Of a stretch of 14,937 nucleotides of DNA, positions 7,005 to 13,920 are shown in pieces; positions within the stretch are counted from its first letter, which is position 1, and the number at the start of each line of letters is the position of its first letter. The notes under the pieces are model-generated. The model saw only the letters and a list, made by a program, of their open reading frames with translations, ran no database searches and was not told the origin of the DNA. Both the position numbers and the translations under genes were made by a program. This DNA comes from Anaerolineae bacterium (GTDB lineage: Bacteria > Chloroflexota > Anaerolineae > JAADDB01), in NCBI GenBank assembly GCA_015486895.1, contig WFQT01000391.1, positions 1-14,937 on the forward strand, given 5' to 3'.

Positions 7005-7028
7005 AAACACACCTAAATCTTATTGTCT

Positions 7029-7034
7029 GGAGGA
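7029..7034 (+). promoter_or_regulatory. Ribosome binding site that fixes a TTG start
   Basis: GGAGGA lies 5 bases before the TTG at 7040. This is the best Shine-Dalgarno match near this gene and supports TTG initiation for the translin-like protein. Confidence 0.7.
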
Positions 7035-7039
7035 ATCCG

Positions 7040-7678
7040 TTGACCGATTTAGAGAAGATCACTAACCAAATCTTAGCTGAGTTTGAAACCAAGTACAACG
7101 TCCGTGAGCAAACATTAAAACTCTCACGAGCACTCATCCGGCAATGCTCATTGAGCATCCGGGCCATCCACCGCCACGAATTCCAAGAAGCGCGGCAAAT
7201 GTTAACTGAGGTGCAGCGCATGAGCCGAGAAATGCAAAAGCCGCTGAGCCCCCATCCCGACCTGCTATACACCGGCTACGCCTTGGATGCGCTAAAGGAA
7301 ACGGTAGAAGCAAACACCTTACTGGCGATTGTCGTTGACGAGCAATTGCCTTCGCCGGAAGAACTACATGTCCCCGGCAATGTTTACTTGTTAGGCCTTG
7401 CCGAAGCCGCCAATGAATTGCGCCGCTACATTTTAGACCTAATTCGCCACGACCAACTGGAGCAAGGAGAGCAACTTTTAACCTGGATGGATAACATCTA
7501 CGCCACGCTGGTCATTGTGGACTATCCCGATGCACTCACCCGCGGCTTGCGCCGGCAAACAGACGTCCTCCGCAGCATTCTGGAGCGAACCCGTGGCGAT
7601 TTAACACTCACATCGCGTCAGCAACGGTTAGAAGCCAAACTGCAAAGAATGGAAGGAAAAGCCGACAAGGAAGCATAA
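7040..7678 (+). CDS. Translin-family RNA/DNA-binding protein, TRAX-like acidic residues kept
   Basis: The 212-residue, all-helical protein matches the translin/TRAX family: 'REQTLKLSRALIRQCSLSIRAIHR' (about 22-45), 'ALKETVEA' (about 84-91), 'NVYLLGLAEAANELRRYIL' (about 114-132), and 'DVLRSILERTRGDL' near the C-terminus (about 175-188), matching the family's 'R.K.D..R..IE..R.dL' end. Translins form octamers that bind single-stranded nucleic acid; eukaryotic TRAX supplies the Mg-dependent RNase site of C3PO. The four human TRAX acidic positions (E123, E126, D193, E197) appear here as E87, E90, E122 and E126 with identical spacing, so nuclease activity is plausible; that is inference from motif alignment by eye. 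The gene starts with TTG behind a strong ribosome site. MgtE follows 34 bp downstream in the same direction, so cotranscription is likely. Copy A of the MITE occupies its upstream region. Confidence 0.85.
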   Translation: MTDLEKITNQILAEFETKYNVREQTLKLSRALIRQCSLSIRAIHRHEFQEARQMLTEVQRMSREMQKPLSPHPDLLYTGYALDALKETVEANTLLAIVVDEQLPSPEELHVPGNVYLLGLAEAANELRRYILDLIRHDQLEQGEQLLTWMDNIYATLVIVDYPDALTRGLRRQTDVLRSILERTRGDLTLTSRQQRLEAKLQRMEGKADKEA

Positions 7679-7712
7679 ACCCCTCCAACACGCCCTAGAA
7701 AAGGAGACAACC

Positions 7713-9080
7713 ATGGAGCGGATCTTTGGCATCGACATAGACAATATCGTCGACAGAATTAGAGAGGCTCTCCAGGCCGGCGACGTTGAAGAGGCTACCC
7801 GCATCATAGAAGAGCTACGACCGGCCGACCAAGCAGAAGTTTTCTCTGAGCTAAGCGACCGACAGCAAATAGAGCTCCTACCCGAACTAGATGTAGAAGA
7901 CTCAGCAGACATCTTAGAAGAACTTCACGACGAAGAAGCAGCCGGCTTAGTCGAGTCCCTCAGCGACGCAGCGCTAACCCGGATCGTAGACGAAATGGAA
8001 CCGGACGAAGCAGCGGATCTGCTGCGAGAACTGCCTCCGGAGCGGGCGAAAACAATCCTCTCCTCCTTAACGGACCCAAACGAGGTAAGACCATTGCTCG
8101 TGCATCCGGACGAGAGCGCCGGCGGCGTGATGACCAGTGAGTTCTTAGCTTTGCGCCGCCGCATGACCATTGCTGAAGCTTTAACAGCAATCCGTACTTG
8201 GGGACCAGAACCGGAAATTGAGGAAACCCTCTCCCATTTCTTCGTTGTAGATGGGGAAGGGCGTTTAGTAGGCATCCTCAGCCTTTATAAACTAATCACT
8301 TCTGATCCCCAAGCTCGCATTGCTGACATCATGGATCCCGATGTTATCTATGTAACAGCCGATACAGATCAGGAAGAAAGCGCCCGCTTGATGGCCCGCT
8401 ATGACCTGGTAGCCCTACCAGTGTTAGACAAAGATGAGCACCTATTAGGCATTATTACCCATGATGACCTGGTAGATGTACTGGAAGAAGAGGCCACAGA
8501 GGACATTCAACGCATTGGCGGTTCAGAGCCGTTAGACAAACCATACCTGGACACATCGGTCTTATACGTGGCACAAAAGCGCATTGGCTGGCTACTGCTC
8601 CTCTTTATCACAGAAATGTTTACCGGTACCGTGCTCCGTCACTTCGAGCGAGAACTTGCTGCAGTAGTAGCGCTTTCTTTCTTTATCCCATTACTCATCG
8701 GCACCGGCGGTAATGCCGGCTCGCAGACTACAGCCACAATCATCCGCTCCCTGGCCATCGGTGACACTGATTTAGGCGACGCTCTAAGGATCCTCTGGCA
8801 CGAAATGCGCACCGGTATTTTACTAGGCCTTGCCATGGGTACTATAGGCTTTATCCGCGCTCTAATGTGGGGCACTGGTTACGACATCGCTATCGCCGTG
8901 GCCATCGCACTGACCATAGTGGTGCTTTGGGCCAACACCGTCGGCTCATTTCTGCCGCTATTGGCAGCCAAACTACATATCGATCCAGCCATCGTCTCCG
9001 GGCCGTTCATGAGCACGTTAGTAGACGCCACCGGCCTTTTCATCTATCTAGAAATTGCCAAAGCTATCCTCGGTATGTGA
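7713..9080 (+). CDS. mgtE: Magnesium channel/transporter MgtE
   Basis: The 455-residue protein has full MgtE architecture. Residues about 10-130 are the acidic superhelical N-domain (repeats such as 'LRPADQAEVFSEL' and 'MEPDEAADLLRELP'). Residues about 137-260 are a CBS pair ('MTSEFLALRRRMTIAEAL', 'IMDPDVIYVTADTDQEESARLM'). A plug helix follows, then five membrane spans from about 288 to the end. The pore signature 'PLLIGTGGNAGSQTTATIIRSLA' (about 326-348) and 'DPAIVSGPFMSTLVDATG' (about 424-441) are present; D438 corresponds to the selectivity Asp (D432 in Thermus MgtE). It moves Mg2+ into the cell and is gated shut when cytoplasmic Mg2+ fills the N/CBS domains. AAGGAGA at 7701-7707 precedes the ATG. 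Probably in an operon with the translin gene. No Mg riboswitch-like leader was seen. Confidence 0.95.
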   Translation: MERIFGIDIDNIVDRIREALQAGDVEEATRIIEELRPADQAEVFSELSDRQQIELLPELDVEDSADILEELHDEEAAGLVESLSDAALTRIVDEMEPDEAADLLRELPPERAKTILSSLTDPNEVRPLLVHPDESAGGVMTSEFLALRRRMTIAEALTAIRTWGPEPEIEETLSHFFVVDGEGRLVGILSLYKLITSDPQARIADIMDPDVIYVTADTDQEESARLMARYDLVALPVLDKDEHLLGIITHDDLVDVLEEEATEDIQRIGGSEPLDKPYLDTSVLYVAQKRIGWLLLLFITEMFTGTVLRHFERELAAVVALSFFIPLLIGTGGNAGSQTTATIIRSLAIGDTDLGDALRILWHEMRTGILLGLAMGTIGFIRALMWGTGYDIAIAVAIALTIVVLWANTVGSFLPLLAAKLHIDPAIVSGPFMSTLVDATGLFIYLEIAKAILGM

Positions 9081-9327
9081 GAAACATCCTTAACAACCGG
9101 ACTCTAGCGAAAAAATCTTCAGGACATAAATCAACCTTTCATGCTCTCCGAGCGATGCTGCCGGAGGGCACGCACTTTCTCCCACCAGCTATACCCCCAT
9201 AAACAACAAATCAAGCCAGACCGGCGGCAGAGGAAACCCACAGATATTCCGTTATCCCGTGGCATTCTCAGTTCGGAGAAAAACCAGAGGTTTGAATACA
9301 CACCGGCAGCAAGCGGCCCTTCACACA
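9081..9327. other. Intergenic gap between convergent genes
   Basis: Both flanking genes end here. Apart from a distant inverted pair GCTGCCGG/CCGGCAGC, about 150 bp apart, I see no hairpin with a T-run and no supported ORF. Confidence 0.4.
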
Positions 9328-9942
9328 TCACCACAAAGTAATACGCCGCTCGTTGCCCTGGATAAGTCGCCGGATGTTAGGCAAAAGGCTAATCACAATC
9401 CAGGTGGATGCCAAAAAACCATACACCACGTTAGGCAATATGTCCCAGGAAACCCCGGCAAGATAACCAAACAAGGCTAACAGGAAACTGCCCAAGCCTA
9501 CTGTCAGCGTGCCAACAGAAGCATAATGTGTCAGATAAAGCAATAAAATTGCGAGTAGCGCTACTATCAACCCCAAGCGCCAATCAAGGGCCAAAATCAC
9601 CGCCCCACCAGTAATACCCCCGGCACCGCCGTGGAAATTTAAGAAACAGGACCAGTTATGACCAAGCACCGCCATAGCACCCGCCAACGCGGCAGCCCAG
9701 TCACCGCCTAAGAAATACCGGGCGATCAGCACCACTACAATGCCCTTTAGCCCATCAGATAGGACCGTTAATATCGCCGCCGTCAAACCAGCCGACCGCC
9801 AAACATTCGTACCACCGGTACGCCCGCTGCCATGCTTGCGCACATCAACACCAAACAGGCGACCAATCAAGTACCCCGGAGGAATTGACCCCAACAAATA
9901 CCCTAACAACGCCGCCAAAACAAAATATACACCTTCTGACAT
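9328..9942 (-). CDS. plsY: Glycerol-3-phosphate acyltransferase PlsY (membrane, acyl-phosphate dependent)
   Basis: The 204-residue multi-span protein has the PlsY motifs in order: 'GSIPPGYLIGRLFGVDVRKHGSGRTGGTNVWRSAG' (about 18-52), 'SDGLKG' (62-67), and 'GHNWSCFLNFHGGAGGITGGAVI' (about 94-116). PlsY transfers the acyl group from acyl-phosphate to the sn-1 position of glycerol 3-phosphate, the first step of phospholipid synthesis, in the cytoplasmic membrane. Two variations stand out: the usual 'GSGNxGATN' reads 'GSGRTGGTN', and the usual 'GGKGVAT' reads 'GGAGGIT', losing the lysine. This may be a lineage variant or a divergent paralogue with a changed substrate. GGAG stands 8 bases before the ATG. 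Its own promoter is visible upstream, separate from the dehydrogenase gene. Confidence 0.88.
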   Translation of the reverse strand: MSEGVYFVLAALLGYLLGSIPPGYLIGRLFGVDVRKHGSGRTGGTNVWRSAGLTAAILTVLSDGLKGIVVVLIARYFLGGDWAAALAGAMAVLGHNWSCFLNFHGGAGGITGGAVILALDWRLGLIVALLAILLLYLTHYASVGTLTVGLGSFLLALFGYLAGVSWDILPNVVYGFLASTWIVISLLPNIRRLIQGNERRITLW

Positions 9943-10063
9943 GTTCTAACTCCAACGAATTGTTTACAGACACAAAAATCACGCCGCCAGTTGGGGGTAG
10001 TTTTCCTCGACTCCCCCACTCACCTCGAAAGATACAAACCGGCCAGGACCAAAAAGATACGGC

Positions 10064-10091
10064 ATAATAGCCCCTTTTCACCAAGTGACAA
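10064..10091 (-). promoter_or_regulatory. Putative sigma-70-type promoter of plsY
   Basis: On the minus strand TTGTCA (10086-10091) and TATTAT (10064-10069) are each one base off consensus and are separated by 16 bp. The predicted start of transcription is roughly 115 bp upstream of the plsY ATG. The placement downstream of the 10111-10145 hairpin suggests plsY is a separate transcription unit. Confidence 0.45.
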
Positions 10092-10110
10092 GACTGGGAA
10101 TATCCCTGTT

Positions 10111-10145
10111 TAGAAGTCCAACTTCTGCGAGAAGTAGAACTTCTA
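10111..10145 (-). terminator. Strong hairpin after the dehydrogenase gene, possible terminator
   Basis: TAGAAGTCCAACTTCT at 10111-10126 pairs with AGAAGTAGAACTTCTA at 10130-10145 around a GCG loop; 14 of 16 positions pair. Each arm also carries the AGAAGT/ACTTCT motif inside itself, so alternative folds are possible. It lies 25 bp past the dehydrogenase stop. No U-run follows, so it could equally be a dispersed palindromic repeat or a bidirectional mRNA end. Confidence 0.45.
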
Positions 10146-10170
10146 ACGGAAGATTATTTCTGGACACTCA

Positions 10171-11217
10171 CTAAACCTGGGCGAAGCAAGTCGAAAACGG
10201 CACCCGGTCCCCGTTGCCCTCCTTATCCAAACGGATAATACGCTCTTCTTTTCCCGAAAGAACTAACTTGCTGGCCAAATATACTGCCCGCAATGCCTCC
10301 TCACCACTTACCAATGGCGGCCGGTCTTCCTGAACGGCATGCACAAACGCCTGCAATTCCAATGACAGCGGTTCCTGGCGCCGGATTTCATATTTCACCC
10401 GCTGCCCTTCGCTAACCCCCATCAGGGCAACCAACCCCTCCCACTGTCCATTGGTATAATTGTTCTCCACAAAATACAACTCTTGCGTCAGGTAGTTGAG
10501 CAGAAACATGCCCCGCTCGCCAATAACGCTCAACTCTCGCGTCTTCTTTGGCGTCAGCCAATTAATATCCAGACCGCCAACCGTTCCATCCTCGAACTTC
10601 AGCAACGCTGAGAGCAAATCTTCGTGATACTCGTGAATCTCCCGCTCTGTCTCGGCATACATTGTGATAATCGGTGAACCGATCAAGTGCTCCATGACAT
10701 TGAGCTCGTGGGTCGCCAAGTCAAAAACAACTCCAACATCCTCGATGCGGCCGGGAGATGGCCCCACCCGGTGCGCGTAAATCTGAAACACCCGACCCAA
10801 CTGCCCTGCCGCCAGCCGGTGCTTCAACTCCACCACAGCCGGATTGTAGCGCTCAATATGGCCCACGCCAAGCTTGACACCGCTTTCGTTAGCCGCTCGG
10901 ACAATGCGGCGGCCTTCCTCTACCGTCAGCGCGATAGGCTTCTCAATAAAGCAATGCAAACCCTGCTCAATGACTCCACGAGCGACCGAGGCGTGGTCAC
11001 GTGTGGGAACTGCCACACTGACTACATCCAACTGTTCCTGCGCCAACATCTCCCGATAGTCCAGGTAAGAACGCACACCGTAAGTCGATGCAATGTGCTT
11101 GGCCTTGGCGTCCTTCATATCGGCAACGGCAACAAGTTGTACTCCGGCCATATTCGCGTACACCCGCGCGTGATTCCTTCCCATAGATCCCACGCCGATA
11201 ACTGCTGCTCTAATCAT
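10171..11217 (-). CDS. Gfo/Idh/MocA-family sugar-nucleotide dehydrogenase, probably UDP-GlcNAc 3-dehydrogenase type
   Basis: The 348-residue protein opens with a Rossmann motif 'AAVIGVGSMGRNHA' (4-17) for NAD(P). The family's catalytic lysine lies in 'EKP' (K93), and 'FDLATHELNVMEHL' carries the usual DxxxH histidine (H170). The C-terminal half is the alpha/beta sheet domain. Among characterised relatives, WlbA/WbpB oxidise C3 of UDP-N-acetylglucosamine-type sugars. The nearby WlbB-like acyltransferase makes that role the best guess, but the substrate is not proven; no aminotransferase for the intermediate step is in the window. The ATG at 11217 starts directly at the nucleotide-binding strand and has AAGG 8 bases upstream. 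An earlier in-frame start at 11304 would add an unrelated 29-residue leader. A 588-bp gap with repeats separates it from the acyltransferase gene upstream. Confidence 0.85.
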   Translation of the reverse strand: MIRAAVIGVGSMGRNHARVYANMAGVQLVAVADMKDAKAKHIASTYGVRSYLDYREMLAQEQLDVVSVAVPTRDHASVARGVIEQGLHCFIEKPIALTVEEGRRIVRAANESGVKLGVGHIERYNPAVVELKHRLAAGQLGRVFQIYAHRVGPSPGRIEDVGVVFDLATHELNVMEHLIGSPIITMYAETEREIHEYHEDLLSALLKFEDGTVGGLDINWLTPKKTRELSVIGERGMFLLNYLTQELYFVENNYTNGQWEGLVALMGVSEGQRVKYEIRRQEPLSLELQAFVHAVQEDRPPLVSGEEALRAVYLASKLVLSGKEERIIRLDKEGNGDRVPFSTCFAQV

Positions 11218-11387
11218 AAATTCTACCTTGCCCTCTAAAAGATATAGCGCTCTTTCTTTATGGCCAGCGGGGAGAAGGTCTATAATAATCCTCGCAGCCA
11301 ACAATCATACTCTGTAACTGCTCAGCCCCCCTGTACCTGACGACTAATCGCACTTTTACAAGTTATTGCTACAATCCTGTTCACCGT

Positions 11388-11509
11388 CCCCCGGCGACTG
11401 GAGGTCCCAGCAACGCCTACAAAGTAGCCCCCGGCGACTGGATCCCAACCTGCACAGGCGGGTTTCGTAATTCTTGTCGCAATTTCAATCGTCGGCTTAT
11501 GTTACAACG
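11388..11509. repeat. Dispersed intergenic repeat, copy 2, with a 40-bp tandem start
   Basis: The motif CCCCCGGCGACTGGA occurs at 11388-11402 and again at 11428-11442, exactly 40 bp apart. The second occurrence begins a unit (11432-11509) that aligns gap-free to 3546-3623. The MITE copy B begins 12 bp after the unit ends, so it may have inserted into or beside the repeat. Confidence 0.6.
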
Positions 11510-11521
11510 ATCCGGAATTTT

Positions 11522-11705
11522 GGCATGGTTCAAGAAAGCTATTTCCCATCTTGACAAATCTGCTGAGACATCGCTGCTGATTAGGCCACACAAAATTACA
11601 CGGAAATTTTTGTCTTTAGCCTTTTCTGTGCCTTTCCGTGTTATTCTGTGGCTTTCTTTCCGGCCCTATTTGTCAAGATCGTTTCGATTCGAAATGAACC
11701 ATGCC
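11522..11705. mobile_element. MITE-like palindromic element, copy B (184 bp, 8-bp target duplication)
   Basis: The ends are the same as copy A: GGCATGGTTC at 11522-11531 and GAACCATGCC at 11696-11705, with ATCTTGACAAAT and its mirror further in. It is flanked by GGAATTTT on both sides (11514-11521 and 11706-11713), a perfect 8-bp target duplication of a sequence different from copy A's, which shows independent insertion. The core (about 11625-11690) is nearly identical to copy A. The left interior (about 11580-11625) differs most and accounts for the shorter length. It has no coding capacity. Confidence 0.85.
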
Positions 11706-11742
11706 GGAATTTTACAAAAAGTCGCCGCTACAAGCCAACCAA

Positions 11743-11791
11743 GTCCGCCAAGGCGGACCGAATTTAACCGGGCGAGCACTACAACTCGCCC
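11743..11791 (-). terminator. Two stem-loops after the acyltransferase gene
   Basis: GGGCGAG/CTCGCCC (11770-11776 with 11785-11791) and the compact GTCCGCCAAGGCGGAC (11743-11758) lie 15 and 48 bp past the acyltransferase stop. Both are stable G/C hairpins in the right place to end the deacetylase-FemAB-acyltransferase transcript, but only short T-rich bases follow. Intrinsic termination is possible, not certain. Confidence 0.4.
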
Positions 11792-11805
11792 CAAATCTCT
11801 TGCGA

Positions 11806-12885
11806 TCACGGCGTCAGGTCAATCTCTCGCTGGCAACGGGGACAATAGCCATGTTGTCCATCCGCCATCACCTGCAAACGCTCACCACACTCACAAACAT
11901 AGCCGATCAGCCGGGCAGGATTGCCTACCACCAAGCCATGATGAGGCACATCCCTGGTCACTACCGCGCCCGCTCCCACCATGGCAAACGCACCAATCGT
12001 GATCCCGGCGACAATCGTGCTATTGGCACCCAAGGAAGCACCGCGACGCACCAATGTCGGTATCACCGTCCAGTCTATCGCCTCTTGCAACGTTCCATCC
12101 GGGTTAATAGCACGCGGGCGCAAGTCGTTTGTAAAACAAACATGCGGCCCCACGAAAACGCCATCCTCAATCGTCACACCGTGATAAACAGAAACGTAGT
12201 TCTGGATTTTCACCCGATTACCGATCTTCACCCCGGCGTCCACATAAACTCCTTTGCCCAAAATAACTTCATCGCCTATGGACGCCCCCTCCCGAACCTG
12301 GCAATCCTGCCAGATTTTCGTCCGCTTCCCGACTTGCGCCGCAGGAGAAACGACCGCGGAGGAGTGAACAAAAGGAACATCTGGGTCCACAGCCGGTTCA
12401 TGGCCGGGAATGTAACCCGTAACCCGGGCCGGGATCCCCGTCACTACCGTGTAAGGTGGCACATCACGAGTCACCACGGCACCGGCACCGACAATAGCAC
12501 CCTCTCCCACTGTCACACCCGGCAAAATCGTCACTCCGGCACCCAACCAAGCGTCGTTAGCCAGCACAATTTTGCCTTCTTGCGGGGGAATCACTTCCGT
12601 CAGTCGAGAAAAATTGGCGTCGGAAGAAGTAACCAAGGTACAGCGCGGCGCAATAGCAACCCGATCACCTACCACCAGCTTCTCGCTGAAATCCTCCAAA
12701 ATCTCGGCAACGATGAGCCCTTCACCAATGTAAACATCTTCACCAATCTGAAAGCCACAAGCACGAAATAGATAACGCCGCAAGTGATATCCGGGGGCCC
12801 AGGCGGCAAGGCTCTTCAAAATTCGCTTACGCCAACTTCCCCACCGCTGCTGCCAGGATAAAGGTTCGCTATTCTTCACGTACAA
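11806..12885 (-). CDS. Fused double left-handed beta-helix acyltransferase (WlbB-like C-terminal domain) with Cys4 tail
   Basis: The 359-residue protein has two hexapeptide-repeat (LbH) domains. The first (about 45-160) resembles maltose/galactoside-type O-acetyltransferases: 'GEDVYIGEGLIV', 'DAWLGAGVTILPGVTVGEGAIVGAGAVVTRDVPPYTVVTGIPAR'. The second (about 172-330) resembles WlbB/WbpD, which N-acetylate UDP-3-amino sugars: 'VHSSAVVSP', 'IQNYVSVYHGVTIEDGVFVGPHVCFTNDLRPRA', 'GVVTRDVPHHGLVVGNPAR'-like end. C331-x-C333 and C348-x-x-C351 form a possible zinc knuckle at the end. A basic, amphipathic N-terminus (about 10-40) might bind membrane. Single LbH domains are the norm, so the fusion could add two acyl groups or form an unusual trimer. 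Start: TTG with AAGGAG 9 bases upstream. The FemAB-like gene ends 15 bp upstream. The dehydrogenase downstream supports a role in amino-sugar nucleotide synthesis. Confidence 0.85.
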   Translation of the reverse strand: MYVKNSEPLSWQQRWGSWRKRILKSLAAWAPGYHLRRYLFRACGFQIGEDVYIGEGLIVAEILEDFSEKLVVGDRVAIAPRCTLVTSSDANFSRLTEVIPPQEGKIVLANDAWLGAGVTILPGVTVGEGAIVGAGAVVTRDVPPYTVVTGIPARVTGYIPGHEPAVDPDVPFVHSSAVVSPAAQVGKRTKIWQDCQVREGASIGDEVILGKGVYVDAGVKIGNRVKIQNYVSVYHGVTIEDGVFVGPHVCFTNDLRPRAINPDGTLQEAIDWTVIPTLVRRGASLGANSTIVAGITIGAFAMVGAGAVVTRDVPHHGLVVGNPARLIGYVCECGERLQVMADGQHGYCPRCQREIDLTP

Positions 12886-12894
12886 TGCAATGAT

Positions 12895-12900
12895 CTCCTT
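12895..12900 (-). promoter_or_regulatory. Ribosome binding site supporting a TTG start
   Basis: AAGGAG on the minus strand lies immediately after the FemAB-like stop codon and 9 bases before the TTG at 12885. No ATG or GTG offers a better position, so TTG initiation is the best reading. Confidence 0.6.
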
Positions 12901-13920
12901 CTATCCCCGGCCATATCGTCGCCAAAAACTGTAGGCGGACTCGCTTATCTTAAGCCAGAAAGGATGATGAAGCAAACGGCTGCGGCCAAAATTGACCAGT
13001 TCCCCCCCAAACTTCGCCTTGAAATCCCTCACGCCATAAGGAATATCCGGATGACCGGCGCCGCCGAAGTCAAACAACCGGTAACCATGCTCCGCTCCCC
13101 AGCGCAACACCTGCCAGACCAGAAAATCATTAGGGCGAGCACTCCGGGCGGAACGCAAAGCACCAGCATACCAGTCCAAAATCACGCCTTTGTAAAGCAG
13201 CACCAGGCGCACCCCAGCCGGCGTGCCGTCTGGCGAGATAGCTTGCCAGCCCCGCAGCATGTCAGCCTCTACCAAGATGTCAAAGGCACTCCGGAAAAGA
13301 GAAATATCCGCTACCGGCACCCGGGCATCGGCATAAACACGCACGACCAGCCTATAAGCATCCATCAGAGCATCACGGTCCTCCAATGGCTGCAATTGCA
13401 ACCGCGTTTCGCCCCGGCGGACGTTTTTGCGTGCCGTACGGTTCAATCGTCCCCAAATGGCCTCCGGCGGCTGCCCCAACGGTATCAGGAAATTCAAATG
13501 TGGTTCCCAGCTATAACCAGCAGCCTCTAATACCTCTCGCCAAGGAGCAATATCCACCTGGTGTCGGAACTCGGTAAACAACAGCCGCTGCCCTAACCGG
13601 CGCCGGTAATCATCCAACAGAGCAGCCAAAGCCTCACGGCCGCGACCTCCCCTGTCGGCCAAGAACCCACCATAAGCCACCGCCCTGGTGGTCAAAAGGC
13701 GCAATGGCCCCTCGAAAAGCGTAATTTCCGTGATGGGGAGCAGCGCCCCAATTTCCCCCCGCTCGTCCAAAGCCGCAAAGAGATGCTGATGATACCCTTT
13801 CGTCGCCGCGTACACCTGGGACATGGTCGGCGTATGATACACATTCCCGGCCGGGTGCCTATCGACATACGCCTGCCATAGCCGCTCTGGCAAACTCGTC
13901 ACCACCTGCCAGTCAGCCAT
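12901..13920 (-). CDS. FemAB/GNAT-fold (Acetyltransf_6) transferase
   Basis: The 339-residue protein has the two-lobe FemAB-like GNAT layout: an N-lobe with 'AGNVYHTPTMSQVYAATKGY' (about 24-43) and 'RAVAYGGFLADRGG', then 'RLNRTARKNVRRGE' (about 158-171), 'PAGVRLVLLYKGVILDWYAGA' (about 234-254) and the family-typical ending 'HGYRLFDFGGAG...YGVRDFKAKFGGELVNFGR' (about 278-313). Relatives either add aminoacyl groups to peptidoglycan precursors or modify exported glycans in exopolysaccharide clusters. The neighbouring deacetylase and acyltransferase favour glycan modification here, but the substrate cannot be read from sequence. ATG at 13920 is preferred; GTG at 13929 is in frame. Its start overlaps the end of the deacetylase gene by 8 bp, implying translational coupling, and the acyltransferase gene follows after 15 bp. 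Confidence 0.8.
   Translation of the reverse strand: MADWQVVTSLPERLWQAYVDRHPAGNVYHTPTMSQVYAATKGYHQHLFAALDERGEIGALLPITEITLFEGPLRLLTTRAVAYGGFLADRGGRGREALAALLDDYRRRLGQRLLFTEFRHQVDIAPWREVLEAAGYSWEPHLNFLIPLGQPPEAIWGRLNRTARKNVRRGETRLQLQPLEDRDALMDAYRLVVRVYADARVPVADISLFRSAFDILVEADMLRGWQAISPDGTPAGVRLVLLYKGVILDWYAGALRSARSARPNDFLVWQVLRWGAEHGYRLFDFGGAGHPDIPYGVRDFKAKFGGELVNFGRSRLLHHPFWLKISESAYSFWRRYGRG

Larger units (their letters stand above)
11218..11805. other. 588-bp repeat-filled gap inside the glycan gene run
   Basis: Reading the minus strand from the acyltransferase stop, it holds two stem-loops (11743-11791), the MITE copy B (11522-11705), a dispersed repeat (11388-11509), and about 170 bp of leader to the dehydrogenase. 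No ORF here shows protein-family similarity. The gap probably separates what would otherwise be one minus-strand operon. Confidence 0.6.

Noticed and set aside
6883..7065. 60-residue plus-strand ORF spanning the right half of the MITE
   Set aside because: It runs across the transposon end and out of frame into the translin gene, with no ribosome site or family resemblance.
9152..9308. GCTGCCGG/CCGGCAGC inverted pair as a terminator for mgtE or plsY
   Set aside because: The arms are about 150 bp apart and have no T-run, so a functional hairpin is unlikely.
11218..11304. N-terminal extension of the dehydrogenase to the start at 11304
   Set aside because: The family begins at the nucleotide-binding strand; the ATG at 11217 has a suitable ribosome site, and the extra 29 residues match nothing expected.
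11701..12771. Long plus-strand ORF opposite the acyltransferase gene
   Set aside because: It is rich in His, Arg and Asn with no domain pattern, while the minus strand encodes clear hexapeptide repeats.
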